NCBI GenBank assembly: GCA_020726405.1
Contig: DYSB01000006.1
Coordinates: 1 to 44,940 of the forward strand
Origin: Acetofilamentum sp.
Lineage (GTDB): Bacteria > CAIWAD01
Reading direction: 5' to 3'
DNA length: 44,940 nucleotides
Below are positions 8,006 through 16,598 of the stretch, one piece after another. The position numbers and the translations under genes were made by a program. Positions within the stretch are counted from its first letter, which is position 1. Each line of letters starts with the position of its first letter. The notes below the pieces were generated by a model. It had not been told where the DNA came from, made no database searches, and worked only from the letters and a program-made list of their open reading frames with translations.

Positions 8006-8793
8006 GGGGCCTCCCCGATCCAGTGGTCTCGAAACGCGTGGCAATGTAGGATCGCCCCGGCGCTCCCGGCTTTTTGTTGAAGAAGTGCCGGTCGTCGGCC
8101 TGGTCCCCTTCTCCTCCCACAAACGTGCCCAGCACCAGTCCCAGCCGGGAGTCCTCCAGGGGCAGTCGGCCCGTGTTGTGGATGTCGTAGGTGAGCAGCA
8201 GCAGGTCCTGCAAGGCCGGTTCGGACCACTCGTAGGCGCGGGTGGCGATCTTCAGCCCCAATCCGCCGTGCAGTTCGTCGCCCGGGTGCAGCTGGATGAG
8301 GGCGACATCGGCCCCCGCCGGATTTTCCGGGAAGTAGTGCAACCACACCGCGGGCTCCACCTCCTCGCGTGATACATACTCGGTGGCCAGGAACTCGTGA
8401 TCGCGGTTGTCGTCCTGCCAGAAGTAGGCCTCCTGGGCCGCCGTGCGGGCGCCGTCCGCCAACCCGCTGTTCCAGCCGGCCGCGTCCGTGTCCGGCCAAC
8501 TGGCCGGCCAGCTCCAGGGCTGGGTGCTCAGCGCGACCAGGCCGGTGTCCGCCGCCAGTCCAGGAAGCGGCGCCAGGGTCCAGTACTCCGCGGGATTGGC
8601 CGGGTTGACCTCATCCCGGCCCCGGGCTGGACTCTGGGTGGTCAGCACGCTGATCACTTCGCGCCCCAGCAGTGGATTGTAGACGGTGCTGCCCAGGATC
8701 AGCGAAAATTCTCCCGCGTATTCATCACCGCGGCCTGCCGGCCAATCGAAGCTGTATTCGGGCCCCACGCGGCCCAGCAATCCACTGTTGGAG
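8006..8793 (-). pseudogene. Orphan internal fragment of a secreted FCB-type protein
   Basis: About 260 residues of convincing coding sequence lie in this frame but have neither a start with signal peptide nor a proper C-terminus. It opens LSNSGLLGRVGPEYSFDW and PAGRGDEYAGEFSLILGSTV, the motif (NxG-x-G ... WP-x-G-x3-EY ... G) found just after the signal peptide of large secreted proteins in FCB bacteria. It continues through EAYFWQDDNRDHEFLATEY and LLLLTYDIHNTGRLPLEDSR. At its 5' end the coding signal switches to the opposite strand (anti-sigma-like gene). At its 3' end it runs into the start region of the cNMP-domain gene. Proteins with this N-terminus are normally far longer. It is a gene remnant or an assembly junction. 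Confidence 0.6.
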
Positions 8794-8810
8794 AGCGGGA
8801 GTGGCCGGAT

Positions 8811-9119
8811 GTGGAGGACTTGCTGCGACTCGCGCAGCAAGTCAGTCCGCGACAGCGCGAGGCCTGGCTGCTCTGCGCCCAGGAGATCCCGGCGGAGATC
8901 CAGCGGCGCCTGCGCGGACTGCCGCTGCCCGACGCCGAGCCGACATGGGAGGAATGGAGACATCACCGTCTGGCGCTGCTGGCCCTGGCCAGCGTGCTAC
9001 TCCTGGTTTTCAGCCTGAATGTATTGGAAGAGCCCACGGGCGGGCGGCGCCTGGATCTGCGCTCTGGCAGCGTCCATCTGGTGTGGGTGCGGAACAACGC
9101 AAGCGAGGCCTCCAAATGA
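8811..9119 (+). CDS. Small single-pass membrane protein, anti-sigma-like, possibly 5'-truncated
   Basis: Reads VEDLLRLAQQVSPRQREAW, then a proline-rich linker, one membrane segment (LALLALASVLLLVFSLNVL) and a short polar tail, about 102 residues. A small helical cytoplasmic part followed by one membrane helix resembles anti-sigma factors, and the gene overlaps a TonB-domain lipoprotein by four bases (ATGA). No sigma factor precedes it; instead the upstream sequence belongs to an oppositely oriented gene fragment. The GTG used here is the first plausible start in frame after that junction and has no clear ribosome-binding site, so the true N-terminus may be missing. Assignment as an anti-sigma factor is tentative. 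Confidence 0.5.
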   Translation: MEDLLRLAQQVSPRQREAWLLCAQEIPAEIQRRLRGLPLPDAEPTWEEWRHHRLALLALASVLLLVFSLNVLEEPTGGRRLDLRSGSVHLVWVRNNASEASK

Positions 9120-10006
9120 AGCGCGTTCCCTCCCCCATCCTGCCGGTCCTGCTGCCAGCCTTGTTGCTGGCCCTGATGCTGGCCTGCACGCCGCCCCCCG
9201 CCGGTCACCGCCGACTGGAACTCTACTTGAGTGGACCTGGCGAACCCGGCCTGGAGCTGCCGGAGTTGCTACCCATCTCCCACCCGCTGCTGCTGCGCAG
9301 CACCCTGGCGGACTCCGACAGCTTCCGGCTGGAACTGGCCCGCTGGCTCAGCCAGCCCCGTCTGCGGCTGCTGGACACGCGCCTATTGGAGACTCCCGGC
9401 GGGCGCGAGGAACGCAGCTGGACCAATGGCCGCTTGGGTTCGCTGGTCTGGGACATCGAGACCCGCCGGCGCCAGGGCCACCGCCAAGTCCAGCTGCGTG
9501 TGCAGGAGGACGGTTTAGGCGAGCGACTCAGCGGCTGGACAGACCTGCTGGAGCGCGAGGACCTGGTGCTGGGCATGCCGCTGGCTGACGGCGCGGGCCT
9601 GCTGCTGCGCCTGCCGCCCACGGACACCGAGTCGGGCTCCGGACAACCCGGATCCGCCCTGCCGGACAGCCTGCTTGCCAGTGCCGCATGGCGACCCGTG
9701 GAAACGCTGCCGGCGCTGGTGGACGGCCCCGCGCAACTGGGCCGACTAATCCGCTATCCGCCCGCCGCCCGCCGGGACGGGATCACAGGCACTGTGCTGG
9801 TGGCGCTGCGGGTGGACGAAATGGGTCGGGTGCGGGAGAGCAGCGTGGTGGGTGGCGTGCGCGCCGACCTGGACTCCGCGGCCCGGGCCGCGCTGGAGCA
9901 GGCGGTCTTCACGCCGGGTCGGGATCGTCACGGTCCGGTGGCGGTCTGGGTCACGGTGCCCGTGCACTTCCTGCTGGCCGACAAGCCGGCCGCCGCCCCG
10001 CACTGA
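9116..10006 (+). CDS. Lipoprotein with TonB-type C-terminal domain
   Basis: A 296-residue protein with a lipoprotein signal (LLLALMLAC, Cys24) and a C-terminal TonB-like domain: LIRYPPAARRDGITGTVLVALRVDEMGRV, then SAARAALEQAVFTPGRD. The middle (about residues 40-195) is unrecognised, rich in Leu, Arg and Glu. TonB C-terminal domains in lipoproteins without a TonB membrane anchor are widespread in this kind of genome and are not necessarily involved in TonB-dependent uptake. The ATG overlaps the stop of the preceding small membrane protein, implying translational coupling. It converges with kup. Confidence 0.8.
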   Translation: MKRVPSPILPVLLPALLLALMLACTPPPAGHRRLELYLSGPGEPGLELPELLPISHPLLLRSTLADSDSFRLELARWLSQPRLRLLDTRLLETPGGREERSWTNGRLGSLVWDIETRRRQGHRQVQLRVQEDGLGERLSGWTDLLEREDLVLGMPLADGAGLLLRLPPTDTESGSGQPGSALPDSLLASAAWRPVETLPALVDGPAQLGRLIRYPPAARRDGITGTVLVALRVDEMGRVRESSVVGGVRADLDSAARAALEQAVFTPGRDRHGPVAVWVTVPVHFLLADKPAAAPH

Positions 10007-10055
10007 GCCGGAGGTCCGTCAAGCTGTGGTCAGGCCGGCAAAGACACGATCGCGA

Positions 10056-11936
10056 TCAGATCTCGTCCTGCAGCCCCAGCTCCACCACCCGCCCGGGCGG
10101 AATCCCGAAGAAGGTCCGGGCGCTGCGGGCGTTGCGGGACAGGAAGATGAAGAGCATGCGCTGCCAGCGGGCCAGCTGCGTCCGACCGCTGTCGATCAAC
10201 GTGATGTGCCCCATGTAGTAGCTGACCTGGTTCAGGTTGATGCGTGGCTCGCCCAGTCCCTTGAGGATGGCGGGCACGTAGATGTTCTCCATGTAGCCCT
10301 GGTGCACGTCTACCTGATAGAAACCCTCGCCCAGCGCCCGCGCTGTGACACGGCCCTCGCGCTCCACCACCGGCTGGCGCTCCACCAGCACGGAGAGCAC
10401 GATCACCGTCTCGTGCAGGACCTTGGTGTGCTTCAGGTGATGCAACATGATCCGCGGCACCGTGCCGCTATTCTGCGTCAGGAACACGGCCACGCCGGGC
10501 ACACGCAGCGGCGCGTTCTGGCTGTGGGCGATGTCGCGCACGAAATACTCCAGGGGCATCAAGCTCTGCCGCACCCGGCGGTTCAGCTCCCGGCTGCCCT
10601 TCTTCCACGTGGTCATCACGGCGAAGAGCACGGCGCCCATGGCCAGCGGATACCAGCCGCCGTGGGCGATCTTCACCACGTTGCCCGCGGTGAACACCAG
10701 GTCGATGAGCAGGAAGCCGCCGCAGATCAGCGCAGCGCGCCAGAGCGGCCACTTCCAGACGGTCAGTGTGACGGCGAAGAACAGGCAGGTGGTGATGGTC
10801 ATCGTGCCCATGACGGCGATGCCGTAGGCCGCGGCCAGGTTGGTGCTGGAGCGGAAGAACAGCACGCAGGCCAGGCAGGCGGCCATCAGCAGGTAGTTCA
10901 CCACCGGCACGTAGATCTGGCCGTGGACGCTGTGGGACGTGTGCTGCACCTGCACGCGGGGCAGGTACCCCAGCTGCATGGCCTGCTGGGCCAGGGAGAA
11001 GGAGCCGGTGATCAGCGACTGCGAGGCGATGATGGCCGCGCTGGTGGAGATGAACAGCAGCGGCAACGTGAACCAGGCCGGCGACAGGCTGTAGAAAGGA
11101 TTGGCCACGCCGGACGGGTCCACCAGCACGGACGCGCACTGCCCGAAGTAGCTCAACAGCAGGCAGGGCATCACCAGAAAGGCCCAGGACAGACGGATGG
11201 GCCGCGGGCCGAAGTGGCCCATGTCCGCGTATAGCGCCTCACCGCCCGTGATGCACAGCACCACCGAACCCAGCACCAGCACCCCGTGCCAGCCGTACTG
11301 CCCAAAGAAACGCACCATGTGCAGCGGGTTCACGGCGCCCAGAATCTCCGGGTGGTGCAGGATCCCGCCCAGCCCCAGTGTGCCGATGGTGAAAAACCAG
11401 AGCAGCATGACGGGCCCGAACACCCGACCGATGCGGTCCGTCCCGAACTTCTGCACCAGAAACAGACCCACCAGGATGAGCAGGGAGACGGGCAGCACGG
11501 CCGCGCCCAGGTGGGGCAGGGCCACTTCCAGTCCTTCCACGGCGCTGAGCACGGTGATCGCCGGCGTGATCACGCCGTCGGAGAGCAGCAGCGAGGTCCC
11601 CACGATGGCCAGGGCCGAGACCAGCCCCAGCGCACGGATGCGCTTGCCGTTGTCGGCGGTGAGCACCAGCGCGAGCAGCGACATGATCCCGCCCTCGCCA
11701 TGGTTGTCGGCCCGCAGGATGTAGCCCAGGTACTTCACCACCACGACGATGGTCATGGCCCAGAACACCAGTGACATCACTCCGAAGATCGTCACGGGGT
11801 CGTGACTCAACCGGTAGTGTTCACCCAGTGATTCCTTGATGGTGTAGAGCGGCGAGGTTCCAATGTCGCCGAACACCACGCCTACGGCCGTCAAGCAGAG
11901 GCCGATGAGACCCTTCTGGTGCTGCTGTTTGCTCAA
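10056..11936 (-). CDS. kup: Kup-family potassium uptake protein
   Basis: Low-affinity K+ (probably H+-coupled) importer of the inner membrane. At 626 residues it matches the family length. The N-terminal signature GVVFGDIGTSPLYTIKESL is present at about residues 18-36, followed by SLVFWAMTIVVVVKYL, DGVITPAITVLSAVEG, and about 12 hydrophobic segments up to residue 440. The C-terminal third is the soluble Kup domain (VAVFLTQNSGTVPRIMLHHL). The most likely start is TTG, because the conserved N-terminal helix begins right after it and a purine-rich GGGAAAGG lies upstream. It stands 68 bp after a small membrane protein on the same strand. Confidence 0.95.
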   Translation of the reverse strand: MSKQQHQKGLIGLCLTAVGVVFGDIGTSPLYTIKESLGEHYRLSHDPVTIFGVMSLVFWAMTIVVVVKYLGYILRADNHGEGGIMSLLALVLTADNGKRIRALGLVSALAIVGTSLLLSDGVITPAITVLSAVEGLEVALPHLGAAVLPVSLLILVGLFLVQKFGTDRIGRVFGPVMLLWFFTIGTLGLGGILHHPEILGAVNPLHMVRFFGQYGWHGVLVLGSVVLCITGGEALYADMGHFGPRPIRLSWAFLVMPCLLLSYFGQCASVLVDPSGVANPFYSLSPAWFTLPLLFISTSAAIIASQSLITGSFSLAQQAMQLGYLPRVQVQHTSHSVHGQIYVPVVNYLLMAACLACVLFFRSSTNLAAAYGIAVMGTMTITTCLFFAVTLTVWKWPLWRAALICGGFLLIDLVFTAGNVVKIAHGGWYPLAMGAVLFAVMTTWKKGSRELNRRVRQSLMPLEYFVRDIAHSQNAPLRVPGVAVFLTQNSGTVPRIMLHHLKHTKVLHETVIVLSVLVERQPVVEREGRVTARALGEGFYQVDVHQGYMENIYVPAILKGLGEPRINLNQVSYYMGHITLIDSGRTQLARWQRMLFIFLSRNARSARTFFGIPPGRVVELGLQDEI

Positions 11937-12003
11937 GGCAGGCCTTTCCCGTCACGTATCTTGATCCCGATCCCGGTCCATCCACCAGCCCCGCGGGCGA
12001 CCA

Positions 12004-12531
12004 CTACTCGGCTGGATCCGGGTCCTCCTCCAGGGAGCGGACCGCCCGGACCTGGAGGATCTGGGCCGCGATCAGCAACCAGCACAACAGCATGAGATAG
12101 AGGAAACTGCGCGGACTCATCTGGGCGATCCGCCAGTTGAACAGTACCACGGGCACGGCCAGCAGGGCGGGAACGAACGAGAGGGCCAGCCAGAAGCCCT
12201 CGCGGGGCACGCTCCGCAGGCGGACGCCGCCCTGGCGCAACTCACCCGCGGCGGCCAGTCGTCGCCGCCACTGCCGATCCTCCTGCAGCAGGTGGAGCTG
12301 GGTCAGCAGCAGCGCGCCCCAGGGCAGAGTGTGCCAGTCGGTCAGCCAGTCCAGCAGCCCATTGAGCACGGCCAGCAGCAGCAGGATCAGCAGTCCCTTG
12401 ATCCACCAGCGATGCCGCTCGCGCCGCAGGCTCTGGTGTGTCGCCGGATCCACGACCACCCATTCACGCCGGCGCAGGGATAGCAGCCAGGCGGCGTGTC
12501 CATCGGGGGTGACTCCCTGGATTCCGGTCAT
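12004..12531 (-). CDS. Four-helix membrane protein of unknown function
   Basis: 175 residues. A soluble N-terminus (MTGIQGVTPDGHAAWLLSLR) is followed by a hydrophobic pair (GLLILLLLAVLNGLLDWL and the next segment), an arginine-rich cytoplasmic loop (EDRQWRRRLAAAGELRQ) and a second pair of membrane helices (ALSFVPALLAVPVVLFNW and FLYLMLLCWLLIAAQIL), ending in an acidic tail. I do not recognise the family. I chose the ATG of MTGIQG because the upstream in-frame region encodes only arginine- and threonine-rich shadow sequence overlapping the neighbouring gene. It lies between the zinc-ribbon membrane protein and kup on the same strand. Confidence 0.65.
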   Translation of the reverse strand: MTGIQGVTPDGHAAWLLSLRRREWVVVDPATHQSLRRERHRWWIKGLLILLLLAVLNGLLDWLTDWHTLPWGALLLTQLHLLQEDRQWRRRLAAAGELRQGGVRLRSVPREGFWLALSFVPALLAVPVVLFNWRIAQMSPRSFLYLMLLCWLLIAAQILQVRAVRSLEEDPDPAE

Positions 12532-12562
12532 GCAATCCTCTCCCGGCTCCGTGCCGCAATCC

Positions 12563-13000
12563 TCAGCATCCGGTCTGCCCGCTTTCCCGTCGTGGCGAGT
12601 CCGCGCCGTCGCAGTACCCCGGGGAGTGGATGCGCAGACAGTCCGGACAGATGCCGTGGCTGAACTCCGTCCCCGTGTGGTCCCGCACATAGGCCTCGAT
12701 CTGCCGCCAGGCGCCTTTGTCGTCACGCACGCGGTGACAGTGGCTGCAAACGGGCAACATGCCCTGCAGCGTCATCAGGAGGCGGATCAGCAGACTGGTA
12801 GACATCATGACCACGCTGGCGCACAGCAGCGTCATGCCGGTCTCGATCAACCCCTCCACCCAGTTGAGGGGCGTGGGCTGGAAACCGAACCAAGCATGCG
12901 GCAGATCGAGGATCTCGTCCAACCACAACGCGGCGATCACGGCCAGAAAGCCCGTCGCCTCCATGAGAATCACACGTCGGCGGAGTTGCGCCACCTGCAT
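12563..13000 (-). CDS. Two-helix membrane protein with a C-terminal zinc-ribbon-like motif
   Basis: 145 residues with two membrane segments (TGFLAVIAALWLDEIL and TLLCASVVMMSTSLLIRLL). A compact cysteine module then follows: LPVCSHCHRVRDDKGAW, then the continuation EFSHGICPDCL. This Cys-x2-Cys ... Cys-x2-Cys module with an Arg-Asp-Asp-x-Gly-x-Trp core is familiar as a C-terminal appendage of bacterial PAS or response-regulator sensory proteins; here it stands on a short membrane anchor instead. Metal binding is likely from the cysteines but not shown. The ATG has GGAGG 5 nt upstream. It is the first gene after the terminator of the cytochrome locus. Confidence 0.75.
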   Translation of the reverse strand: MQVAQLRRRVILMEATGFLAVIAALWLDEILDLPHAWFGFQPTPLNWVEGLIETGMTLLCASVVMMSTSLLIRLLMTLQGMLPVCSHCHRVRDDKGAWRQIEAYVRDHTGTEFSHGICPDCLRIHSPGYCDGADSPRRESGQTGC

Positions 13001-13109
13001 GGCAACCTCCAGTCTGGTGTTCCGAGATGGTCCAAGATAGAATGGCCCGCCGAGCCACTCCAGGCGCGGACGCTACGTCCGTCTCCAGACGGACCCGGGG
13101 AACATGAAG

Positions 13110-13131
13110 GACCCCCGCCGGGGCGGGGGTC
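13110..13131 (-). terminator. Predicted terminator of the cytochrome operon
   Basis: A 10-bp perfect inverted repeat, GACCCCCGCC-GG-GGCGGGGGTC, starts 28 bp after the stop codon of the last cytochrome gene. On the transcribed strand it is followed by CTTCATGTT, only modestly T-rich. Its position at the end of a nine-gene run, before an unrelated gene, supports a terminator role. Confidence 0.65.
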
Positions 13132-13158
13132 GGTGGCGTCCTTGGCGCTGCGACGGTC

Positions 13159-14811
13159 TCAATAAGCCGCGCCGTTGTGCGGATGCCCGTGGCAACTCAG
13201 TGTGCAATTGCCCTGCTCCAGGGAGACGCGCTCGACCTTCAGCACGCCGTCCAGGGGCGCGACCCAGGGCTTGTCCAGCCGCAGCAGGCCGGGCTGATCG
13301 GGGGAGCCGTGCGGATCGTGGCAGGCCGCACAGCTGTAGCCACCCTGGTTGATATGCAGACGGTGCCAGCGCCAGCCCTGGCCGCCGTAGAACCAGCTCT
13401 CCTTGTGACACGTGAAGCAGAGGCCGTTCTCGTCCGCCTCGCCGGTCAAGTAGGGCGTGGGGTTGAACGGCGCCTTCAGCAGGTGCTCGATGTTCGAGCC
13501 ATGGGGCCCATGGGGTCCGCCCGGATCGTCGTTGCCGTGGCAGCTGGAACAGGTCAACTGGTCCAGGGGGCTCCACTCGGGTTTCAGGCTGGGCACGTCG
13601 GAGTTCATGCCGGGCCCCATCACCGCGTGCGTCGAGCGGTTGCCCAGGTCGAAATCCCGGGCAATGTCCCGCTGGCCGGGCAGCGTGCTGCTGGAGAAGC
13701 CGTGGCACTTGAGGCAGATCTCGTACTCGTAGTCCGCCGCGTCCTTGACCATGCCCAGGCGGCTGATGCCCGAGACGCCCTCCATGCTCGACGGCAGGTT
13801 GCCGGCCGCCGACTGGGCCGACGCGGCGTGCGGGTTGTGACAGTCCGAGCAGCGCACGGCGCGGTTTTCCCGTGATCCCGTCAGGAACCCGATGAAACCC
13901 GAGGCGTCCGGCTCGATGAACGAGGATCCCGTGTGCAGACTCACTGGGTGCGTGAAGAGCTTGTCGAACTCGCGCTTCAGGTTCTGCGGCGAGGGGACTT
14001 CGCGCGGCCCGTCCAAAGTGGCGTCGTGGCAGCGGAAGCAGAGGCTGTTCTCCTCCGCCAGCAGCAGCCGCGGCTGGGGCGGCGTCGCGTGGATACTGTG
14101 GCACTGGCTGCAAGAGAACTCGCGCATCTCGGCAAACAACGGATCGTCGGGATTGGCATGCACGCTGTGCGACCAGCCCTCCAATTGATGGCAGGTGAGA
14201 CAGATCTCACCCGCTGAGGCACTCACCTTGAGGAAGTTGCCCCGCGTGTTGTCGTGGGGATCGTGGCACGTGGAGCAGCGGATCCGGTCGCCGCGCAGGG
14301 TCATGCCCGTGAGCAGGCTGTCCGGCCGCACCAACTCGCGGTCCTGGTCGTTGAAGGTGAACAAGTGTGTGTTCATGTGGGTGGGGGGCGTCAGCGCCCG
14401 CTCGCCCAGGTCGATCTCGCGGCTGATGTGCGCGCCGGGATCCGTGGGGAAGGCCTGGGCCACGCTGCCATCGTGGCAGGCCAGGCAGATCTGGCTTGCC
14501 GGGTCGGCGGGAAAGCCGGGCTCGTCGTCATCCAGCTGGGCCCCCAGTTCGAAGGGGCCGCGCACCAGGCGGCGGTCCCAGAGCGGCACCAGCTGCTCGT
14601 GCACGCGGGGGCCGTGACACACCCGGCAGAGCTGGCGCTCCAGCGTGCTGTCCGGCTGGCCGTCCCCGCCGTGCCAGTGGGTCAGGTTGTGCGGCGAGGC
14701 CTGCACTCGCGAAGCATCCACCGGCAGGGCGGTCCGGCCGTCGGCGTCCGCCAGCAAGGTCAGTCCCAGCAGGGCCAGGGCTCCGCGCAGGAGGAGTGGG
14801 GATCGTATCAC
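13159..14811 (-). CDS. 12-heme c-type cytochrome (porin-associated)
   Basis: Secreted multiheme cytochrome of 550 residues: signal peptide (LLLRGALALLGLTLLADADG), 11 CxxCH motifs and a final Cys-x3-Cys-His (CTLSCH) ten residues from the C-terminus. Many motifs have the CHDPH or CHNPH form of doubled-CXXCH domains. The start is a GTG overlapping the barrel gene's TGA (GTGA), with GAGGAG upstream; earlier in-frame codons lie inside the barrel gene. As the last gene, right after the beta-barrel, it is the best candidate for the cytochrome plugged into the barrel or docked at one face of it. Extracellular or periplasmic location is undetermined. Confidence 0.92.
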   Translation of the reverse strand: MIRSPLLLRGALALLGLTLLADADGRTALPVDASRVQASPHNLTHWHGGDGQPDSTLERQLCRVCHGPRVHEQLVPLWDRRLVRGPFELGAQLDDDEPGFPADPASQICLACHDGSVAQAFPTDPGAHISREIDLGERALTPPTHMNTHLFTFNDQDRELVRPDSLLTGMTLRGDRIRCSTCHDPHDNTRGNFLKVSASAGEICLTCHQLEGWSHSVHANPDDPLFAEMREFSCSQCHSIHATPPQPRLLLAEENSLCFRCHDATLDGPREVPSPQNLKREFDKLFTHPVSLHTGSSFIEPDASGFIGFLTGSRENRAVRCSDCHNPHAASAQSAAGNLPSSMEGVSGISRLGMVKDAADYEYEICLKCHGFSSSTLPGQRDIARDFDLGNRSTHAVMGPGMNSDVPSLKPEWSPLDQLTCSSCHGNDDPGGPHGPHGSNIEHLLKAPFNPTPYLTGEADENGLCFTCHKESWFYGGQGWRWHRLHINQGGYSCAACHDPHGSPDQPGLLRLDKPWVAPLDGVLKVERVSLEQGNCTLSCHGHPHNGAAY

Positions 14812-16598
14812 CAGAGTCTCCTCAGCACATGGATCCAGGCCTGGGTGTCCGTGTCGCCAAAGTTGGCGGGGTCCCCCACGAAGCGCAGGTCGGCCGTCAG
14901 TTGCAGTTTGTTCATCTCGAAATCCGCGAAGGCGCGGATCCACATGCGTTCCGGCAGTGGATCCCGCCGGGGACGCCAGACGCCCCGCAGATTGAAGGTG
15001 GCCGGACGGACGGGCTGCCAGCGCAGTTGCGCGGCCACGCGGCGCTCCCACTTCACCGGATCCTCGTCCAACAGATGCTGGACGCTCATGCCCGAGAGAC
15101 GGGCCTGGATGCGGTTACGACGCCACTTGATCCACAGCTCGTTGTTGATCGTGTTGCGCAGGGTGTCGTCGCTGAACACCAGGTCCGTGCCCACGTGCCG
15201 GCGCCAGTCCACGTTGTGTCCGATTTGGAAGCTGCCATGTGGCAGCAGGGTGCTGCCCAGGCCCAACAGGTTGTCCGCCTCGCGCTGCAGCGTCCTGGCT
15301 GTGGGCGCGACGATCTCCTGGTCCTGCAGCCGGAACAGTTCGCCGCGGGCCAGCTCGCGCAGGTTCAGGCCCAGCCAGTCCACGGGTTCCACGGGCAGCA
15401 GGAGTTCCAGTTCGCCCCGCCCCGTGATTCCGTTGCCGTACTCGGCGGTCTCGGACCAGCCGCCGCCCAGGTCGCCGCGCAGCACCAGGTCCCGCTTGAG
15501 CCACATGCCGTGCCGGATCGGCTGACTCCAGTCCGTCTGCACGCCCTCCGCCGTCTGGGCTGCGGCCCATGCCGCCAAGGGGTGCCAATCATAGATCGCC
15601 AGAGCCAGGTAGTCCCGCCGATGGCTGCGGTCCACGTCGTCCACCTGGGCCCGGTCGCTGGAGATGCGCAGTTCGCTGCCCAAAACCTGCGTGGGCATCC
15701 AGCGCCAGGACAGGCTGGCCTGGCGGCGATAGATGCTGCGCTCGTCCTGCTTGGTGTAATCGGCGCCCGCGTTGGCCGCGAGGCGATGCGGGCCCTGCTG
15801 CCAGCGCACGCGGTTCTGGCCCAGCAGGCGCCGGACGCCTTCACGCTCCACCAGTCCCGAGTTGCTGTGCACCGCCGCCCTGCCCGGCACCGTGCCCGCC
15901 AGGGTCAAGCCCGCCAGGCTGCGCTGCAGGTCGAAGTCCAGGCTGTCCGCCAGCCCGTACCAGGAACTCTCGCCCCAGCCCCGGATGAGGAACTGGTTCC
16001 AGGCGGGAATGCGCTGCTCCAGCTCTCCGCGCAGGAAGCGGTGGTCGGAGGTCGTCTGCTCATTGAGCACGCGGCGGTTGCCCGCGCTCACGGTGAGTTC
16101 GGTGTGATCCAGTGGCCGCAAGGCCAGCCGCGCGCCAAGGATCAGGTCGCGCAGGCGCAGGCTGTCCACCAGGAAGGCGTTGGGCCGGCGCCAGCCATAG
16201 CGGCTGAACAGGCCCAGCTGCACCTGATGCACGGGTTTCCAGTCCAGGTCGCCTTGCAGTTCCGGCGTGTAGACGCGCTGCTCGTAGAGCGTGTTTTGGG
16301 CCAGTGTGGCCCCCGTGCGCACGAGATAGCGCAGCTCGCCCGGCGCGGGCAGTACGCCGTGCGCCCCGACGATCACCCGCGTGGTGTGCAGGTTGAGGTC
16401 TTCCTGGAAGGCGCCGGCGTAGCTACTGTCGCTGAGCCACGTGCTGGTGTGGTCCAGCCAGCCGTCCAGCGTGAACTGCCGGGTGGGCTGATAGGCGGGC
16501 GTCCGCAGCCACTGGGGCAGGCTCCACTCCCGGGCCTGGGCGCCCGTGCCGGCCAGCAGGCTCAGGCCCAGCAGGACTCCGATTCCGCGGTGGTTCAT
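14808..16598 (-). CDS. Outer-membrane beta-barrel protein of a porin-cytochrome conduit
   Basis: 596 residues with a signal peptide (GIGVLLGLSLLAGTGAQA) followed by alternating polar/hydrophobic strands throughout. It ends in an aromatic residue (HVLRRLW), the usual C-terminal signal of bacterial outer-membrane barrels. It contains no cysteine, so the N-terminal CxxC of Shewanella MtrB is missing. Its place between a propeller lipoprotein and the 12-heme cytochrome, with four-base overlaps on both sides, argues for the insulating porin of a trans-outer-membrane electron conduit comparable in role to MtrB or the Geobacter OmbB and Ext barrels. That equivalence is by architecture; I see no direct sequence motif for it. 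Confidence 0.85.
   Translation of the reverse strand: MNHRGIGVLLGLSLLAGTGAQAREWSLPQWLRTPAYQPTRQFTLDGWLDHTSTWLSDSSYAGAFQEDLNLHTTRVIVGAHGVLPAPGELRYLVRTGATLAQNTLYEQRVYTPELQGDLDWKPVHQVQLGLFSRYGWRRPNAFLVDSLRLRDLILGARLALRPLDHTELTVSAGNRRVLNEQTTSDHRFLRGELEQRIPAWNQFLIRGWGESSWYGLADSLDFDLQRSLAGLTLAGTVPGRAAVHSNSGLVEREGVRRLLGQNRVRWQQGPHRLAANAGADYTKQDERSIYRRQASLSWRWMPTQVLGSELRISSDRAQVDDVDRSHRRDYLALAIYDWHPLAAWAAAQTAEGVQTDWSQPIRHGMWLKRDLVLRGDLGGGWSETAEYGNGITGRGELELLLPVEPVDWLGLNLRELARGELFRLQDQEIVAPTARTLQREADNLLGLGSTLLPHGSFQIGHNVDWRRHVGTDLVFSDDTLRNTINNELWIKWRRNRIQARLSGMSVQHLLDEDPVKWERRVAAQLRWQPVRPATFNLRGVWRPRRDPLPERMWIRAFADFEMNKLQLTADLRFVGDPANFGDTDTQAWIHVLRRLW

Noticed and set aside
8672-9115. Upstream extension of the TonB-domain lipoprotein
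   Set aside because: The earlier in-frame codons are a shadow of the anti-sigma-like gene and the orphan fragment; the ATG at 9116 begins a proper lipoprotein signal.
14808-16598. Identification of the barrel as MtrB
   Set aside because: There is no N-terminal CxxC, no cysteine at all, and no specific sequence match I can point to. It is described only as a porin of the same role.
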